DNA of 50,758 bases from Actinoallomurus sp. GTDB taxonomy: Bacteria; Actinomycetota; Actinomycetes; Streptosporangiales; Streptosporangiaceae. This document shows positions 24,935-33,235 of the stretch, in pieces. The first letter of the stretch is position 1; every line of letters begins with the position of its first letter. The DNA lies in assembly GCA_025964685.1 (NCBI GenBank), contig JAOPYG010000303.1:1-50758 (forward strand), in the 5' to 3' direction. The notes under the pieces were generated by a model that worked only from the letters and a program-made list of their open reading frames with translations, did not search any database and was not told where the DNA came from. The translations under genes and the position numbers were made by a program.

Positions 24935-25891
24935 CTATCGCGGCGGCGGTGGTGCCGACGGCTCATGCTGGTCAGGCCGGCATCCCATGGCGGGCAGGAG
25001 CTTCGGCCCGAGGTCACGCGCCAGCGCTATCGCCAGGTTGCGGAACGCCTGGATCTCCGGCCGCGGGTCGTTTCGGCGGGTGACCAGCGCGCTCGTCTCC
25101 CACGGTGCGTTGAGCACCGGCACGAAGCGGGTGCCCGGGGAACGGTAGAAGCGTCCCAGGGAGTACAGCGTGCCGGCGATGCCCCAGCCCGCGGCGATGC
25201 TGGTAATCAGGTCCTGGGCCGTCGTCGCCCGGCCGATGCCCCAGCGGGCCGACGCGCCGTTGCGGGCCTCCGCGAAGCAGCCGTAGTCGGTGAGCGCCCG
25301 TGGCGTGGTGTCCGGGAACGGGATGAAGGTCTGGTCGAGGACATCGGCGAGGGACAGGCCCTCGGCGTCGGCGAGCTCGCCGACGGCCGGCGCGATGATG
25401 ATGCGGGGTTCGACGGTGAGCGTGTCGGCGATGATGCGCTCGTCCTGCGGCGCCGGCCGGACGAAGGCGATATCGACCCGATGCTCGATCACGGGCGAGA
25501 TGAAGTCGGTGAAGCTCAGGCTCTCGATCGTGAGGCGCGTCCGTGGCTGTGCCTGGCAGAACGCCCGCAGTATGGCGGGGGTGAGCTCTGCCGAGCCGGG
25601 CGCCATGATGCCCACACGGAGTGTCGTGCCCTGGTCGCGGGTCTGGTCCTTGACGACCTCGCAGGCCGCCTTCGCGGCGGCGATCATGGCTCGGGCGTGG
25701 GGCAGGAATCGCTGCCCCGCCGGCGTCAGAGCCACCGGCGAGCGCTGCAGGAGCGGCATCCCCAACTCGCGCTCGAGCTGACGGATGTGTCCTGTCACCG
25801 CCGGCGGGGACAGGAACATCCTGCAGGCCGCACGCGCGAACTGTCCTTCCTCCACCACGGTGAGGAAGGACTCCACATGCCGAAGCTGCAC
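24935..25891 (-). CDS. LysR-family transcriptional regulator
   Basis: A 318-residue regulator. The N-terminal HTH (about 1-60) has HVESFLTVVEEGQFARAACRMFLSPPAVTGHIRQLE; the rest is a two-lobe effector-binding domain (about 88-300). The C-terminus ends in a proline run. The GTG start at 25891 gives the canonical LysR N-terminus (VQLRHVESFLTVVEEG). It is convergent with the beta-glucuronidase gene, 41 bases away, so it does not share a promoter region with it. Its target is unknown, possibly itself or the small secreted-protein gene upstream. Confidence 0.88.
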   Translation of the reverse strand: MQLRHVESFLTVVEEGQFARAACRMFLSPPAVTGHIRQLERELGMPLLQRSPVALTPAGQRFLPHARAMIAAAKAACEVVKDQTRDQGTTLRVGIMAPGSAELTPAILRAFCQAQPRTRLTIESLSFTDFISPVIEHRVDIAFVRPAPQDERIIADTLTVEPRIIIAPAVGELADAEGLSLADVLDQTFIPFPDTTPRALTDYGCFAEARNGASARWGIGRATTAQDLITSIAAGWGIAGTLYSLGRFYRSPGTRFVPVLNAPWETSALVTRRNDPRPEIQAFRNLAIALARDLGPKLLPAMGCRPDQHEPSAPPPPR

Positions 25892-25983
25892 GCAGACAGG
25901 CTATGCCATGAGTTCAAGTCGTCCCAGCTCAGCGGCCCTTCCCGGGGCGAGGCGATCAGCGGAAGCCTTGTCGGCCGGTCCGC

Positions 25984-26334
25984 TCACGGGTCGACTACGG
26001 TGAAACGCTGAACGATCTTGCAATGGTGCACGTGCCTCTTGCATATGGCGGCAGGGGTGACGGTGTTGCCGCCGACGTTGATGTTTCGGATGTGCTGGAT
26101 GTCGTGGCTGAGGCTGGGGCTGTTGATGACGAAGGAGTTGTGGTTGAACTTGCCGTTCCCGAGGCGGGCGCCGGGCCAGCCGTCACTGTCCGCCAGCCCC
26201 GGGGTCGCCGCGTTCGCGCCCGGCCCGATCGAGAAGGCACAGCCCGCGGCGAGGGCGGCGAGGCAGACCTGGACCGGCAGGCGAACGCGCCTGCTCACGG
26301 TCGCGGTCGACTTCCCAATGTGTCGGTACGACAT
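25984..26334 (-). CDS. Small secreted protein of unknown function
   Basis: About 116 residues from MSYRHIG at 26334. A signal peptide (basic SRRVRL, then hydrophobic VQVCLAALAAGCAFSIG, likely cut after ANA) precedes a mature part of about 72 residues rich in Asn, His and Ser (GNGKFNHNSFVINSPS), with two cysteines seven apart (ICKRHVHHCK) that could form a disulfide. A longer frame to 26409 exists but its leader looks non-coding. I do not recognise the family. Coding is supported by the signal peptide and lack of a better frame; the ribosome site is weak. Confidence 0.5.
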   Translation of the reverse strand: MSYRHIGKSTATVSRRVRLPVQVCLAALAAGCAFSIGPGANAATPGLADSDGWPGARLGNGKFNHNSFVINSPSLSHDIQHIRNINVGGNTVTPAAICKRHVHHCKIVQRFTVVDP

Positions 26335-26409
26335 TCGTTGCGTTCCCGTCTCTAGCGGAGCCGTGTCCGGGTGGACGCTCGCGAACCAGTCATCAGGCAT
26401 AAACGTCAT

Positions 26410-26789
26410 ACCCCGCCGTAGACGTGAGGACGGCGCGCTGGAGGAGAGCGGCGTAGATGATTACCCGCCCTTTGCCGCGTTTCTCACACGCCGGGAGGAG
26501 GGCTGGACGGGCTTCTCCAGTCCTCCGGCGTGGTGAGCGGGACGTAGATGTCGGGCGGCCGTGGGTCTCGCGGTGGGCTGCGTCTCGGCCAGGGTGAGGA
26601 GCGCGCCGCCGCCGATGACGGCGGTGCTCTGGGGGAGCAGGTTCGTCAGTGGAGGCCGCTGCCGGCCGGCCGTCGCTGTGCCGTACGGGTGCTCATCGAG
26701 CACGGCACAGCGTGGGCGGCCGGCAGCGAGCCGGAGTGCTTACCTGCTGTGCCGACGTGGCATCAGCCGGCGGTCACCGGATCCACGCC
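26410..26789. other. Gene-poor stretch with a possible decayed coding remnant
   Basis: No confident gene is seen in these 380 bases. On the minus strand 26461-26703 is open and encodes a plausible segment TNLLPQSTAVIGGGALLTLAE, while the adjacent frame continues with PDIYVPLTTPEDW. This could be a frameshifted remnant, but neither half is recognised and chance is possible in DNA this GC-rich. Confidence 0.25.
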
Positions 26790-27125
26790 TCAGCGGTGGT
26801 CCCAGTGGTAGTGGCCGACCCCGGGGTCGTACCGGTAGTAGCCCCTGCGAGGGTCGTACCGGTGGTAACCCGAGTGCGGGTCGTACCGATCGCCCGAGCG
26901 GGGATCCCATCGCGGGTCGCCGTGGCCGCCCCAGCGCGGGTCCGGGCCGCGGTGCCGATCCCAGCCGGGCCCGTGGTCGTGATCGTGATCGTGGTCGGCC
27001 GGGGCGTATGAGGCATGCCCCGCGGGCGCGGCCGCCTGTGCCGCCGTCGAGGCTCCCGCCAGCGCGCCGATGACGACGGCCGGTCCGACGAGCAGGCCCA
27101 TCATGGTGGATCGTGCGGATTTCAT
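26790..27125 (-). CDS. Small secreted His/Asp/Tyr-rich repeat protein
   Basis: A 111-residue protein starting at ATG 27125, with GGGGGA four bases upstream. A signal peptide (MKSARSTMMGLLVGPAVVIGA, cut near AQA) precedes a low-complexity mature region: DHDHDHDHG, then PRWGGHGDPRWDPRSGD, then three nine-residue units of the type RYDPxxGYH. Histidine, aspartate and tyrosine density suggests metal binding or cell-wall association, but that is inference. No domain is recognised. The repeats are visible in DNA as a 27-base period. It is monocistronic. Confidence 0.65.
   Translation of the reverse strand: MKSARSTMMGLLVGPAVVIGALAGASTAAQAAAPAGHASYAPADHDHDHDHGPGWDRHRGPDPRWGGHGDPRWDPRSGDRYDPHSGYHRYDPRRGYYRYDPGVGHYHWDHR
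26824..26887. repeat. 27-base tandem repeat inside the secreted-protein gene
   Basis: The decamer GGGTCGTACC recurs at 26824, 26851 and 26878, an exact 27-base period encoding the RYDP units of the protein. It is a site where repeat number could vary by slippage. Confidence 0.75.
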
Positions 27126-27457
27126 ATGATCCCCCAAATCATGTATCTCGTGGTTGACGACCGTTACTTACCGCGACGGAAGGAACAGCAAGCTCAACCG
27201 ACCTTCAATCAAAGGTCGCGGATAAAGTCCGTGACCTCCCGCAAAATGCCGCTGCGCCCATTGTTCCCAGGCATCTCACGCGGCATGACCCATCAGTTAG
27301 GTGGGACAACTGAACCGGGTTTCCGCCGCCCGCCGTACGCATCGGCCCCCCACCGCCGCCGGTCACGCGGGCCGCGAGCACATCCGGGCCGCGGATATCG
27401 TCCTCACGGAGTGGCTCCGTCCTCCGATGAGTTTCTCCAGAGAAAGGCCGTGACCCC
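27126..27457. other. Intergenic stretch with one palindrome
   Basis: No gene is supported in these 332 bases. AGGTCGCGGA (27213-27222) and TCCGTGACCT (27228-27237) form a 10-bp inverted repeat with one G-T pair and a five-base centre. It could be an operator for the divergent secreted-protein and AlkC genes or a hairpin; no clear promoter elements were found around it. Confidence 0.35.
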
Positions 27458-28564
27458 ATGCCCACCGCCGAGGAACTCCTCAGCGTCGACAGCGTCCGGC
27501 GCCTGGCCGGCGTACTCACCGGCGTCCATCCGATGCCCGGGGAATGGCCGCACGTACGGCGCGCCGCGGAGGCACTGCCCGCGCTGGGGCTGAGCGACCG
27601 GGCGCGGCACGTGCGCGACGCGCTGATCGCGGACCTGCCCGACGGTTACGGAGCGCTGGCGCGGACCTTCCGTGCCGCCCTGGCCAGGGCGGAGTTCACC
27701 GGCTGGATGGTGTGGCCCGTCACCGAGGCGGTCGCCGCGACGGCCGTCGCCTCGCCACAGGCGGAGGACTTCGACGATGGTCTCGCCCTGCTCATCGAGC
27801 TCACTCCCCGGCTGACCAGCGAGTTCGCGCTGCGTACCTTTCTGGGCGCCGACCTCGGCCGCACGCTGAGGGTGGCACTGGCCTGGACCGGGCACGAGAA
27901 CCCCGCCGTACGCCGCCTCGCGAGCGAGGGCACCCGGCCTCTGTTGCCGTGGGCCAAGCGGGTGCCCGAGCTCGGCCGGCGCCCGGACGTGACCCTGCCG
28001 ATCCTCGACCGGCTGTACACCGACGGCTCAGAAGTCGTCCGCAGGTCGGTCGCCAACCACCTCAACGACATCTCGCGCGCCGATCCGGGACTCGCGGTGG
28101 CGACCGCGTCGCGCTGGAGCCAGGCCCCGGACGCGCACACCGCGGCGCTGGTCAGGCACGCCATGCGCACTCTCGTCAAGAAAGCCGACCCCGGCGCGCT
28201 GGGGCTGCTGGGATTCTCCGCCGACCATCGGATCACGGTCACCGGCCCGACGCCCCGGCGGGAGACCATCGCCGAAGGCGACGACCTGGAATTCGACAGC
28301 AGCATCACCAACAACGGCGAGGATGAGGCCCGGCTCCTCATCGACTATGTGATCCACTACCGCAAGGCCAACGGCACCACCGCCCCGCGGGTGTTCAAGC
28401 TCAGCACGCGTGCCCTCAAGCCCGGCGAGACCCTCACCATCACGCGGCGGCACTCGTTCAAGGTGATCAGCACGCGCCGCCACCATCCCGGACCGCACGC
28501 GGTGGAGATGCAGGTGAACGGCGTACGGCACGGTCGCGGCGACTTCACGCTGACGAAACCCTGA
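27458..28564 (+). CDS. alkC: AlkC-type DNA alkylation repair glycosylase with C-terminal Ig-like domain
   Basis: A 368-residue DNA glycosylase of the AlkC/AlkD superfamily, which removes alkylated bases (such as 3-methyladenine) without base flipping. The N-terminal two thirds is all-helical HEAT-like repeat sequence with the family segment HENPAVRRLASEGTRPLLPW and RSVANHLNDISR. From about residue 265 a beta-rich, Ig-like domain (SSITNNGEDEARLLIDYVIHY, TITRRHSFKVISTR) completes it. That second domain is a feature of AlkC and is absent from AlkD (about 237 residues), so AlkC is the better assignment. ATG at 27458 has AAAGG upstream. It is followed 55 bases later by a PPOX gene on the same strand. 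Confidence 0.85.
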   Translation: MPTAEELLSVDSVRRLAGVLTGVHPMPGEWPHVRRAAEALPALGLSDRARHVRDALIADLPDGYGALARTFRAALARAEFTGWMVWPVTEAVAATAVASPQAEDFDDGLALLIELTPRLTSEFALRTFLGADLGRTLRVALAWTGHENPAVRRLASEGTRPLLPWAKRVPELGRRPDVTLPILDRLYTDGSEVVRRSVANHLNDISRADPGLAVATASRWSQAPDAHTAALVRHAMRTLVKKADPGALGLLGFSADHRITVTGPTPRRETIAEGDDLEFDSSITNNGEDEARLLIDYVIHYRKANGTTAPRVFKLSTRALKPGETLTITRRHSFKVISTRRHHPGPHAVEMQVNGVRHGRGDFTLTKP

Positions 28565-28619
28565 GGCTCCCGCGTCGGCGGACGAGCGTTCCCGGCCGGT
28601 GCGGGGGAGACTGGAGGTC

Positions 28620-29108
28620 ATGACACCGGAAGAGCGACGCCAGTTCGTCCGTGACCATCGCACCGCCATCTTCGGTTACTCCCGGAGGAGCGACGGCCCC
28701 GCGATGTCGGCGCTGTACTACCTGGTCGACGGCGATGAGATCCTCGTCTCCACCATGCGGGCCCGCGGAAAGGCCGCCGCGGTGCGCCGCGACCCGAAGG
28801 TCTCGCTGTGCGTGCTCGACGAGAAATGGCCGCCCACCTACCTGAACGTCTATTGCGACGCGGTCGTGGACGACGATCCGCGGGCCGGCGCCGACCTGCT
28901 GTTCGAGATAATGGGTGTCATGGCGGGCAGGCCGCTCAGCGAGGACGTCCGCGTCGAGATCGATGAGATGGCGCGGCGTGAGGAGCGTGTCGTGCTGCGC
29001 CTGCGACCGTACGCGACGTTCGCGACTCCGCCCCGTCAGGTGAACACCGAAGAGGACGTCGCCGGCCTCACCCATTGGACGAGTGCCTCCGTCCCCTGGG
29101 ACGCCTGA
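28620..29108 (+). CDS. PPOX-class F420/flavin-dependent oxidoreductase
   Basis: A 162-residue split-barrel flavin- or F420-binding protein of the pyridoxamine-phosphate-oxidase-like family. Features are ALYYLVDGDEILVSTMRARGKAAAVRRDPKVSLCVLDE, the usual cofactor-binding strand and loop, and Tyr- and Pro-rich WPPTYLNVYCDAVV. Such proteins commonly reduce small organic substrates or act on F420-dependent pathways; the substrate is unknown. ATG at 28620 is preceded by GGAGG at a two-base spacing after CTGGAGGTC. It probably shares a transcript with the AlkC gene. Confidence 0.82.
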   Translation: MTPEERRQFVRDHRTAIFGYSRRSDGPAMSALYYLVDGDEILVSTMRARGKAAAVRRDPKVSLCVLDEKWPPTYLNVYCDAVVDDDPRAGADLLFEIMGVMAGRPLSEDVRVEIDEMARREERVVLRLRPYATFATPPRQVNTEEDVAGLTHWTSASVPWDA

Positions 29109-29172
29109 CGTTCTCCGCGGCCACCCAACAATTGCCTTGGCAGCCGGCCATGGTCTCTGTTCAGGTTGTCCT

Positions 29173-29916
29173 ATGGAACAGCGGTACGACGAATTCGCCG
29201 ACTGGTACGACACCTATGTGACCAGCGGGATGGGACGCCCGTTCGCCCGCTCGGCGGATCGTCTCCTGGCGCGGCTGCTCGGCGCCGGCGACGGCCGCCT
29301 CTGCCTCGATCTCGGCTGCGGTGGCGGCGCGCACGTCCCCGCGCTCAGCGCGCTGGGCTGGCGCGTGCTCGGCGTCGACGTCTCCGCCGGGCAGGTCGGC
29401 GTCGCCCGGCGGAAGGGCATCACCGCGATGGTCGCGGGGGCCGGCCGACTTCCGCTCGCCGACGGGGCCGTCGACGCGGTCGCCACGATCATGACGACCA
29501 CGGACTTCGACGACCTGCCGTCGGTCTTCGGCGAGGCCCACCGTGTCCTGCGGCCCGGCGGCCGCCTGGTGATCGTGGCCGCCCATCCGTGCTTCGGCGG
29601 CGTCTTCGTCGAACGCGACGCGCAGGGCGCCTGCGTCGTCCACCCGGGCTACCGCCGCCACGAACGCGTTGAGCGGCATCCCCTGCTCGGCGACGGCATC
29701 CGCTCCCGCGTCGGAGTCGTCAACGTCCCCCTGCCCGCGCTGCTGAACGCGGTGACCGGAGCCGGCCTCGTCCTGCGGGAGACGGCCGAGGACGACGGGG
29801 AGCAGGCGGTGCCCGAGCTGTTCGCCCTGGCCGCCCTGCGACCCGGCCGCTGTACTTCGGAGTCATCGCCGGAACCGACCTGTACGTCTGGCGCGAGCTC
29901 TCCACGAAGGGAGTGA
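29173..29916 (+). CDS. SAM-dependent methyltransferase, class I (Methyltransf_11-like)
   Basis: A 247-residue methyltransferase. The SAM-binding motif I is LCLDLGCGGGAHVPAL (about 43-58), motif II is VLGVDVSAGQ and the post-II region is AGRLPLADGAVDAVATI; AHRVLRPGGRLVIVAAHP is motif III and the following strand. The N-terminus MEQRYDEFADWYDTYV is typical of small-molecule methyltransferases. The acceptor is unknown. The C-terminal 30 residues (after LAALRPG) are low-complexity and may be an extended reading past the usual end. There is no strong ribosome site; ATG at 29173 is chosen by family N-terminus. Confidence 0.82.
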   Translation: MEQRYDEFADWYDTYVTSGMGRPFARSADRLLARLLGAGDGRLCLDLGCGGGAHVPALSALGWRVLGVDVSAGQVGVARRKGITAMVAGAGRLPLADGAVDAVATIMTTTDFDDLPSVFGEAHRVLRPGGRLVIVAAHPCFGGVFVERDAQGACVVHPGYRRHERVERHPLLGDGIRSRVGVVNVPLPALLNAVTGAGLVLRETAEDDGEQAVPELFALAALRPGRCTSESSPEPTCTSGASSPRRE

Positions 29917-29938
29917 CGGCGAGCCGCTCATCGACCGG

Positions 29939-31303
29939 CTAGTCGGCCGGCAGCGGCTCGGCGGGGCCGGCGTCCTCGCTGAACTCCATCTCCGGCGGCG
30001 CGTTGCGGAAGCCCCTGGTCAGGTACGCCAGGTAGGCGATGCCGAGGGCGAGCCAGATCAGGCCGAGGGTCAGCGCCCTGCCGTCGAGGTGGATCAAGAG
30101 CCACAGATCCACCACGGCGCCGACCGCGGGGACGAGCACGTTCGGCAGGAGGCGGCCGCTCCCGCCGGCCCGGCGTTCGCGGAGGAACGTGGCGATGACG
30201 CTGAGGTTCACGAAGGTGAAGGCCGTGAAGGCGCCGAAGTTGATGAAGGACGTCGACGTCGCGACGTTGAGACGGAGCGCGATGAGACCGACCACGCCGG
30301 TGAGCAGGATGTTGAAGGCCGGCGTGCGGAAACGCGGGTGCACGTAGCCGAACAGCCTGCGGGGGAGCACCGAGTCGCGCCCCATGGCGTACAGCAGCCT
30401 CGACGTACTGGCCTGCGCCGCGATCCCGGACGCGAACTGTGCCACCACCAGCCCGGCGAGGAAGATCGAGGAGAACAGGTCACCGCCGATCGTCGTGGCG
30501 ATCTCGAACGCCGCCGAGCTGGAGTCCTTGAACGCGCTTCCCGGGTGGGCGAGCTGGGTGGCGTACGCGACGACGATGAAGATGGCGCCCCCGATCAGGG
30601 CGGTGAGCAGGATCGCGCGGGGCATCGTCCGCTTCGGGTCGACGGTCTCCTCCGTGAGGGTGGTGACGGCGTCGAAGCCGAGGAAGGAGTAGGCCGCGAT
30701 GGCCGCTCCGTCCGAGATCCCGGAGAACGTCGTGCCGTGGTGGACGAACGGCGTGCTCCCGGCGAGCGCGGACGCGCCGCCCACGTGGACGACGTGACGC
30801 AGCGACAGCAGGACGAAGATCGCGATCACCAGGATCTGGAAGACCATGAGCAGGTCGTTGACCCGTTCCGCGGTCCTGATGCCCAGCACGTTCAGGACGG
30901 TGGTCAGGGCGATGTAGGCCAGGATCCACGCCCAGAAGGGCACGCCGGGGAACTTCGCCTGCAGGTACGCGCCCCCGATGAGCCAGATGACCATGGGCAG
31001 GAAGAAGTAGTCCAGCAGCGTCGCCCAGCCGACGAGGAACCCGACGCGCGGCTCGATCGCCCGCCGTACATAGGTGTAGGCCGAGCCCGCGACCGGATAG
31101 GCGGTCGCCATCCGGCCGTAGCTGTACGCGGTGAAGAGCATGGCCGCGAGCGCGAGCAGGTAGGCGGTCGGGACCACGCCGTTCGTGGTCGTCGCCACGA
31201 CGCCGAACGTGCCGAGCACGATCAGCGGCGTCATGTAGGCGAGGCCGAACAGGACGACGGACCTCAGGGTGAGGCTGCGGGTGAGCATGCGGGGGGTGTC
31301 CAT
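29939..31303 (-). CDS. APC-family amino-acid permease
   Basis: A 454-residue transporter with about twelve hydrophobic segments. TM1 carries the APC substrate motif LRSVVLFGLAYMTPLIVLGTFG. The region YSYGRMATAYPVAGSAYTYVRRAIEPRVGFLVGW is the classical APC block, and YSFLGFDAVTTLTEETVDPKRTMPRAIL another. It imports an amino acid, polyamine or related amine. It lies 31 bases downstream of a nitrilase-family gene on the same strand, suggesting uptake of a compound that the hydrolase then processes. A GntR-type regulator is divergent from the pair. Confidence 0.88.
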   Translation of the reverse strand: MDTPRMLTRSLTLRSVVLFGLAYMTPLIVLGTFGVVATTTNGVVPTAYLLALAAMLFTAYSYGRMATAYPVAGSAYTYVRRAIEPRVGFLVGWATLLDYFFLPMVIWLIGGAYLQAKFPGVPFWAWILAYIALTTVLNVLGIRTAERVNDLLMVFQILVIAIFVLLSLRHVVHVGGASALAGSTPFVHHGTTFSGISDGAAIAAYSFLGFDAVTTLTEETVDPKRTMPRAILLTALIGGAIFIVVAYATQLAHPGSAFKDSSSAAFEIATTIGGDLFSSIFLAGLVVAQFASGIAAQASTSRLLYAMGRDSVLPRRLFGYVHPRFRTPAFNILLTGVVGLIALRLNVATSTSFINFGAFTAFTFVNLSVIATFLRERRAGGSGRLLPNVLVPAVGAVVDLWLLIHLDGRALTLGLIWLALGIAYLAYLTRGFRNAPPEMEFSEDAGPAEPLPAD

Positions 31304-31334
31304 GACGTGGCTCCGTTCGACGGGACGGCGTGGC

Positions 31335-32231
31335 TCAGGTGGTCGTGGCCGGCGGCGGGGGATGGCCGGCCGGATGCCATCGGCGGGGATCGATGCGGCC
31401 GTCGTACAGCGGTAGTGCGATCGGGGCGTCGGCGTCGGTGAACTGGTCCCACATCCGGTTCACCCCGGCGGTCCCGTGGGTCCGGACGCGGGTGACGTCG
31501 TCCAGGTCAAGTACGTCGGTCAGCACGGCGGAGGCCTCGCCCGGCGCCTCGGCGCGTACCGCCCCCTCGGGGTCCACCACCAGGCTGTACCCGGTGCCGA
31601 CCGGCCCCGCGGTGTTCACGCTGACGACGAAGACCTGGTTGACGATGGCGTTGGCGCGGGCGAGGACGAGTTCCTGCGCACGGTCGCTGGTCGTGGTCAT
31701 GACGGGGTTCACGATCACCTCGGCGCCCATCCAGGCCAGGTGGCGGGCGACCTCGGGGAACCAGGCGTCGTAGCAGATGGCGAAGCCCACCCGGCCGATC
31801 CCCGCGAGGTCCAGGACGACGAACCGGTCGCCGGGCACGTACGGCTCGTAGGGCCGCCACGGGAAGATCTTCCGGTACGACGCGGCGAGGCGGCCCTCCG
31901 GTGAGAAGGCCAGTGCCGTGTTGAAGAGCTCGCCCTCCTCACCGCGTTCGCAGACACTGCCCGGCATCAGCCAGATGCCCAGGTCACCGGCGAGCTCGCC
32001 GAGCTCCGCGACCCGGCGTCCGTCCAGCGGCTCGGCCGCGTCCCGCAGCTGCTCCTCCACCTCGCCGCGCGAGGCGTCGACACCGCACAGGTGCAGCTCC
32101 GGATAGACCAGGACGCCCGTGCGCGGGAACCGCGTGAGCAGGTCCTCGACCTCACGGGCGAAACCGGAGATCGGCGCCGTCGCCGGGCGCGGCGGCAGCT
32201 GGGCCAGGGCGATGGGCAGTGGTCGGGGCAT
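31335..32231 (-). CDS. Carbon-nitrogen hydrolase (nitrilase superfamily)
   Basis: A 298-residue amidase/nitrilase-fold enzyme. The catalytic triad is complete: Glu45 in YPELHLCG, Lys121 in YRKIFPW and Cys153 in GFAICYDAWFPE. Superfamily members hydrolyse amides, N-carbamyl compounds or nitriles; an amide or carbamoyl substrate is more common than a nitrile, but it is not determined here. Stops 31 bases before the APC permease gene, probably cotranscribed. Promoter elements at 32297-32325 precede it. Confidence 0.88.
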   Translation of the reverse strand: MPRPLPIALAQLPPRPATAPISGFAREVEDLLTRFPRTGVLVYPELHLCGVDASRGEVEEQLRDAAEPLDGRRVAELGELAGDLGIWLMPGSVCERGEEGELFNTALAFSPEGRLAASYRKIFPWRPYEPYVPGDRFVVLDLAGIGRVGFAICYDAWFPEVARHLAWMGAEVIVNPVMTTTSDRAQELVLARANAIVNQVFVVSVNTAGPVGTGYSLVVDPEGAVRAEAPGEASAVLTDVLDLDDVTRVRTHGTAGVNRMWDQFTDADAPIALPLYDGRIDPRRWHPAGHPPPPATTT

Positions 32232-32296
32232 GAGGTCACCTGCTCTTTCGGCCGGTAGCGCCCGTGACCCACCGGAGCGGCGCGGACACTGGCGAC

Positions 32297-32325
32297 AAAA
32301 TAGAGCAAGTTGAGCAGTTATCCAA
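32297..32325 (-). promoter_or_regulatory. Promoter of the nitrilase-permease operon
   Basis: Minus strand: -35 TTGGAT (32325-32320), a 17-base spacer and -10 TATTTT (32302-32297). The spacer holds a GCTCAACTTGCTC stretch with two GCTC copies, a possible GntR operator, and lies in the gap shared with the divergent regulator. Confidence 0.55.
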
Positions 32326-32357
32326 TGCCGCGTGTCAGCCGAACTTCACCCCCATGA

Positions 32358-32371
32358 CTACAGTGACCCCC
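32358..32371 (+). promoter_or_regulatory. Possible -10 element for a leaderless GntR-regulator message
   Basis: TACAGT (32358-32363, TANNNT consensus) lies seven bases before ATG 32372, the spacing expected for a leaderless transcript. No convincing -35 was found. Confidence 0.35.
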
Positions 32372-33133
32372 ATGTCCGGCCCCCCCGTCCCGGATCCGGG
32401 TGGCGGCGAGGCCGCCGCCGGAGGACTCCACGCACCGGCGCTCAGCGGCATCCGGCGACTGTCGGCGCTGGACACGGTCCGTGCCCGCATCGCGTTCGCG
32501 GTCGACCTCGGGCTGCTGACCCCCGGCGAGCGGCTGCCCGCGAGCGACCAGATCGCCCGCGCGCTCGGCGTCGGCGAGATCACGGTCCGGCGGGCGCTCG
32601 TCTCCCTGTGCGAGGACGGTCTTCTCGAACGCAGGCGGGGCAGGAACGGCGGCACCCTCGTCGCCGAACGCCCGGTCCGGCGGGCTGTCGGCGCGATGGA
32701 CGCCTATCGTTCCGCGGCCGCCGACGTGCACCGGCTGATCGACCACCGGCTGATCCTCGAGAGCGGCATCGCGTACCTGGCGGCCCGTGACGCCGATGAG
32801 ACGGCGGTCGATCACCTCGACCGTCTGGTCGCGGAGATGGACCGGGCGCCGAGCTGGGCGGAGTTCCACGGGTGCGACGAGCGCTTCCACCTCGCCGTCG
32901 CGATCGCCACCGGTGTGGACTCGGCCGCCGAACCGTACGGCGCGGTCCTGCGGGAGCTGTACCGCTACTACCTGCCCTACCCCCTGGCCACGCTCCGCCG
33001 GTCGAACGACGAGCACCGCGCGCTGGTGGCGGCCATCCGCCGACATGATGTGGCGGACGCGGCCGGCCTCGCACGGGACCACGTCCTGCAGTTGCACCGG
33101 ACGATGTTCGTCGGCCTGACCGGCGACGCGTGA
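32372..33133 (+). CDS. GntR-family regulator with FCD domain
   Basis: About 253 residues. The N-terminal winged HTH runs from about 29 to 95 (PASDQIARALGVGEITVRRALVSLCEDGLLERRRGRNGG). An all-helical FCD effector domain follows, with LIDHRLILESGIAYLAA and DERFHLAVAIATG, and a possible metal site in H-containing helices. It is divergent from the nitrilase/APC operon and probably regulates it in response to its substrate. ATG at 32354 is an alternative start with no ribosome site; 32372 is chosen for the -10 spacing. Confidence 0.82.
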   Translation: MSGPPVPDPGGGEAAAGGLHAPALSGIRRLSALDTVRARIAFAVDLGLLTPGERLPASDQIARALGVGEITVRRALVSLCEDGLLERRRGRNGGTLVAERPVRRAVGAMDAYRSAAADVHRLIDHRLILESGIAYLAARDADETAVDHLDRLVAEMDRAPSWAEFHGCDERFHLAVAIATGVDSAAEPYGAVLRELYRYYLPYPLATLRRSNDEHRALVAAIRRHDVADAAGLARDHVLQLHRTMFVGLTGDA

Positions 33134-33142
33134 CCGGGTGGT

Positions 33143-33235
33143 TCAGGGCAGCAGGGCGAGCCTCTTGGCGATCTTGTCGATGCGGTTGCGGGGGCCGATG
33201 ATGCTCACCGCGCTGAGGTCGAGCTTCTCGGCGCG
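33143..33235 (-). pseudogene. C-terminal remnant of a regulator-like protein (possibly IclR-type)
   Basis: Thirty codons open on the minus strand encode AEKLDLSAVSIIGPRNRIDKI and then AKRLALLP before a stop. The segment resembles the C-terminal end of IclR-type regulators (sensor-domain SIIGPRNRI), which I judge from pattern only. Upstream the frame is closed by a stop after one further codon, so the rest of the gene is missing. Confidence 0.35.

Noticed and set aside
26561..27073. A plus-strand frame covering the secreted-repeat gene
   Set aside because: It is antisense to the repeat region and rich in Arg/Gly/Pro; the minus-strand frame has a signal peptide and a ribosome site.
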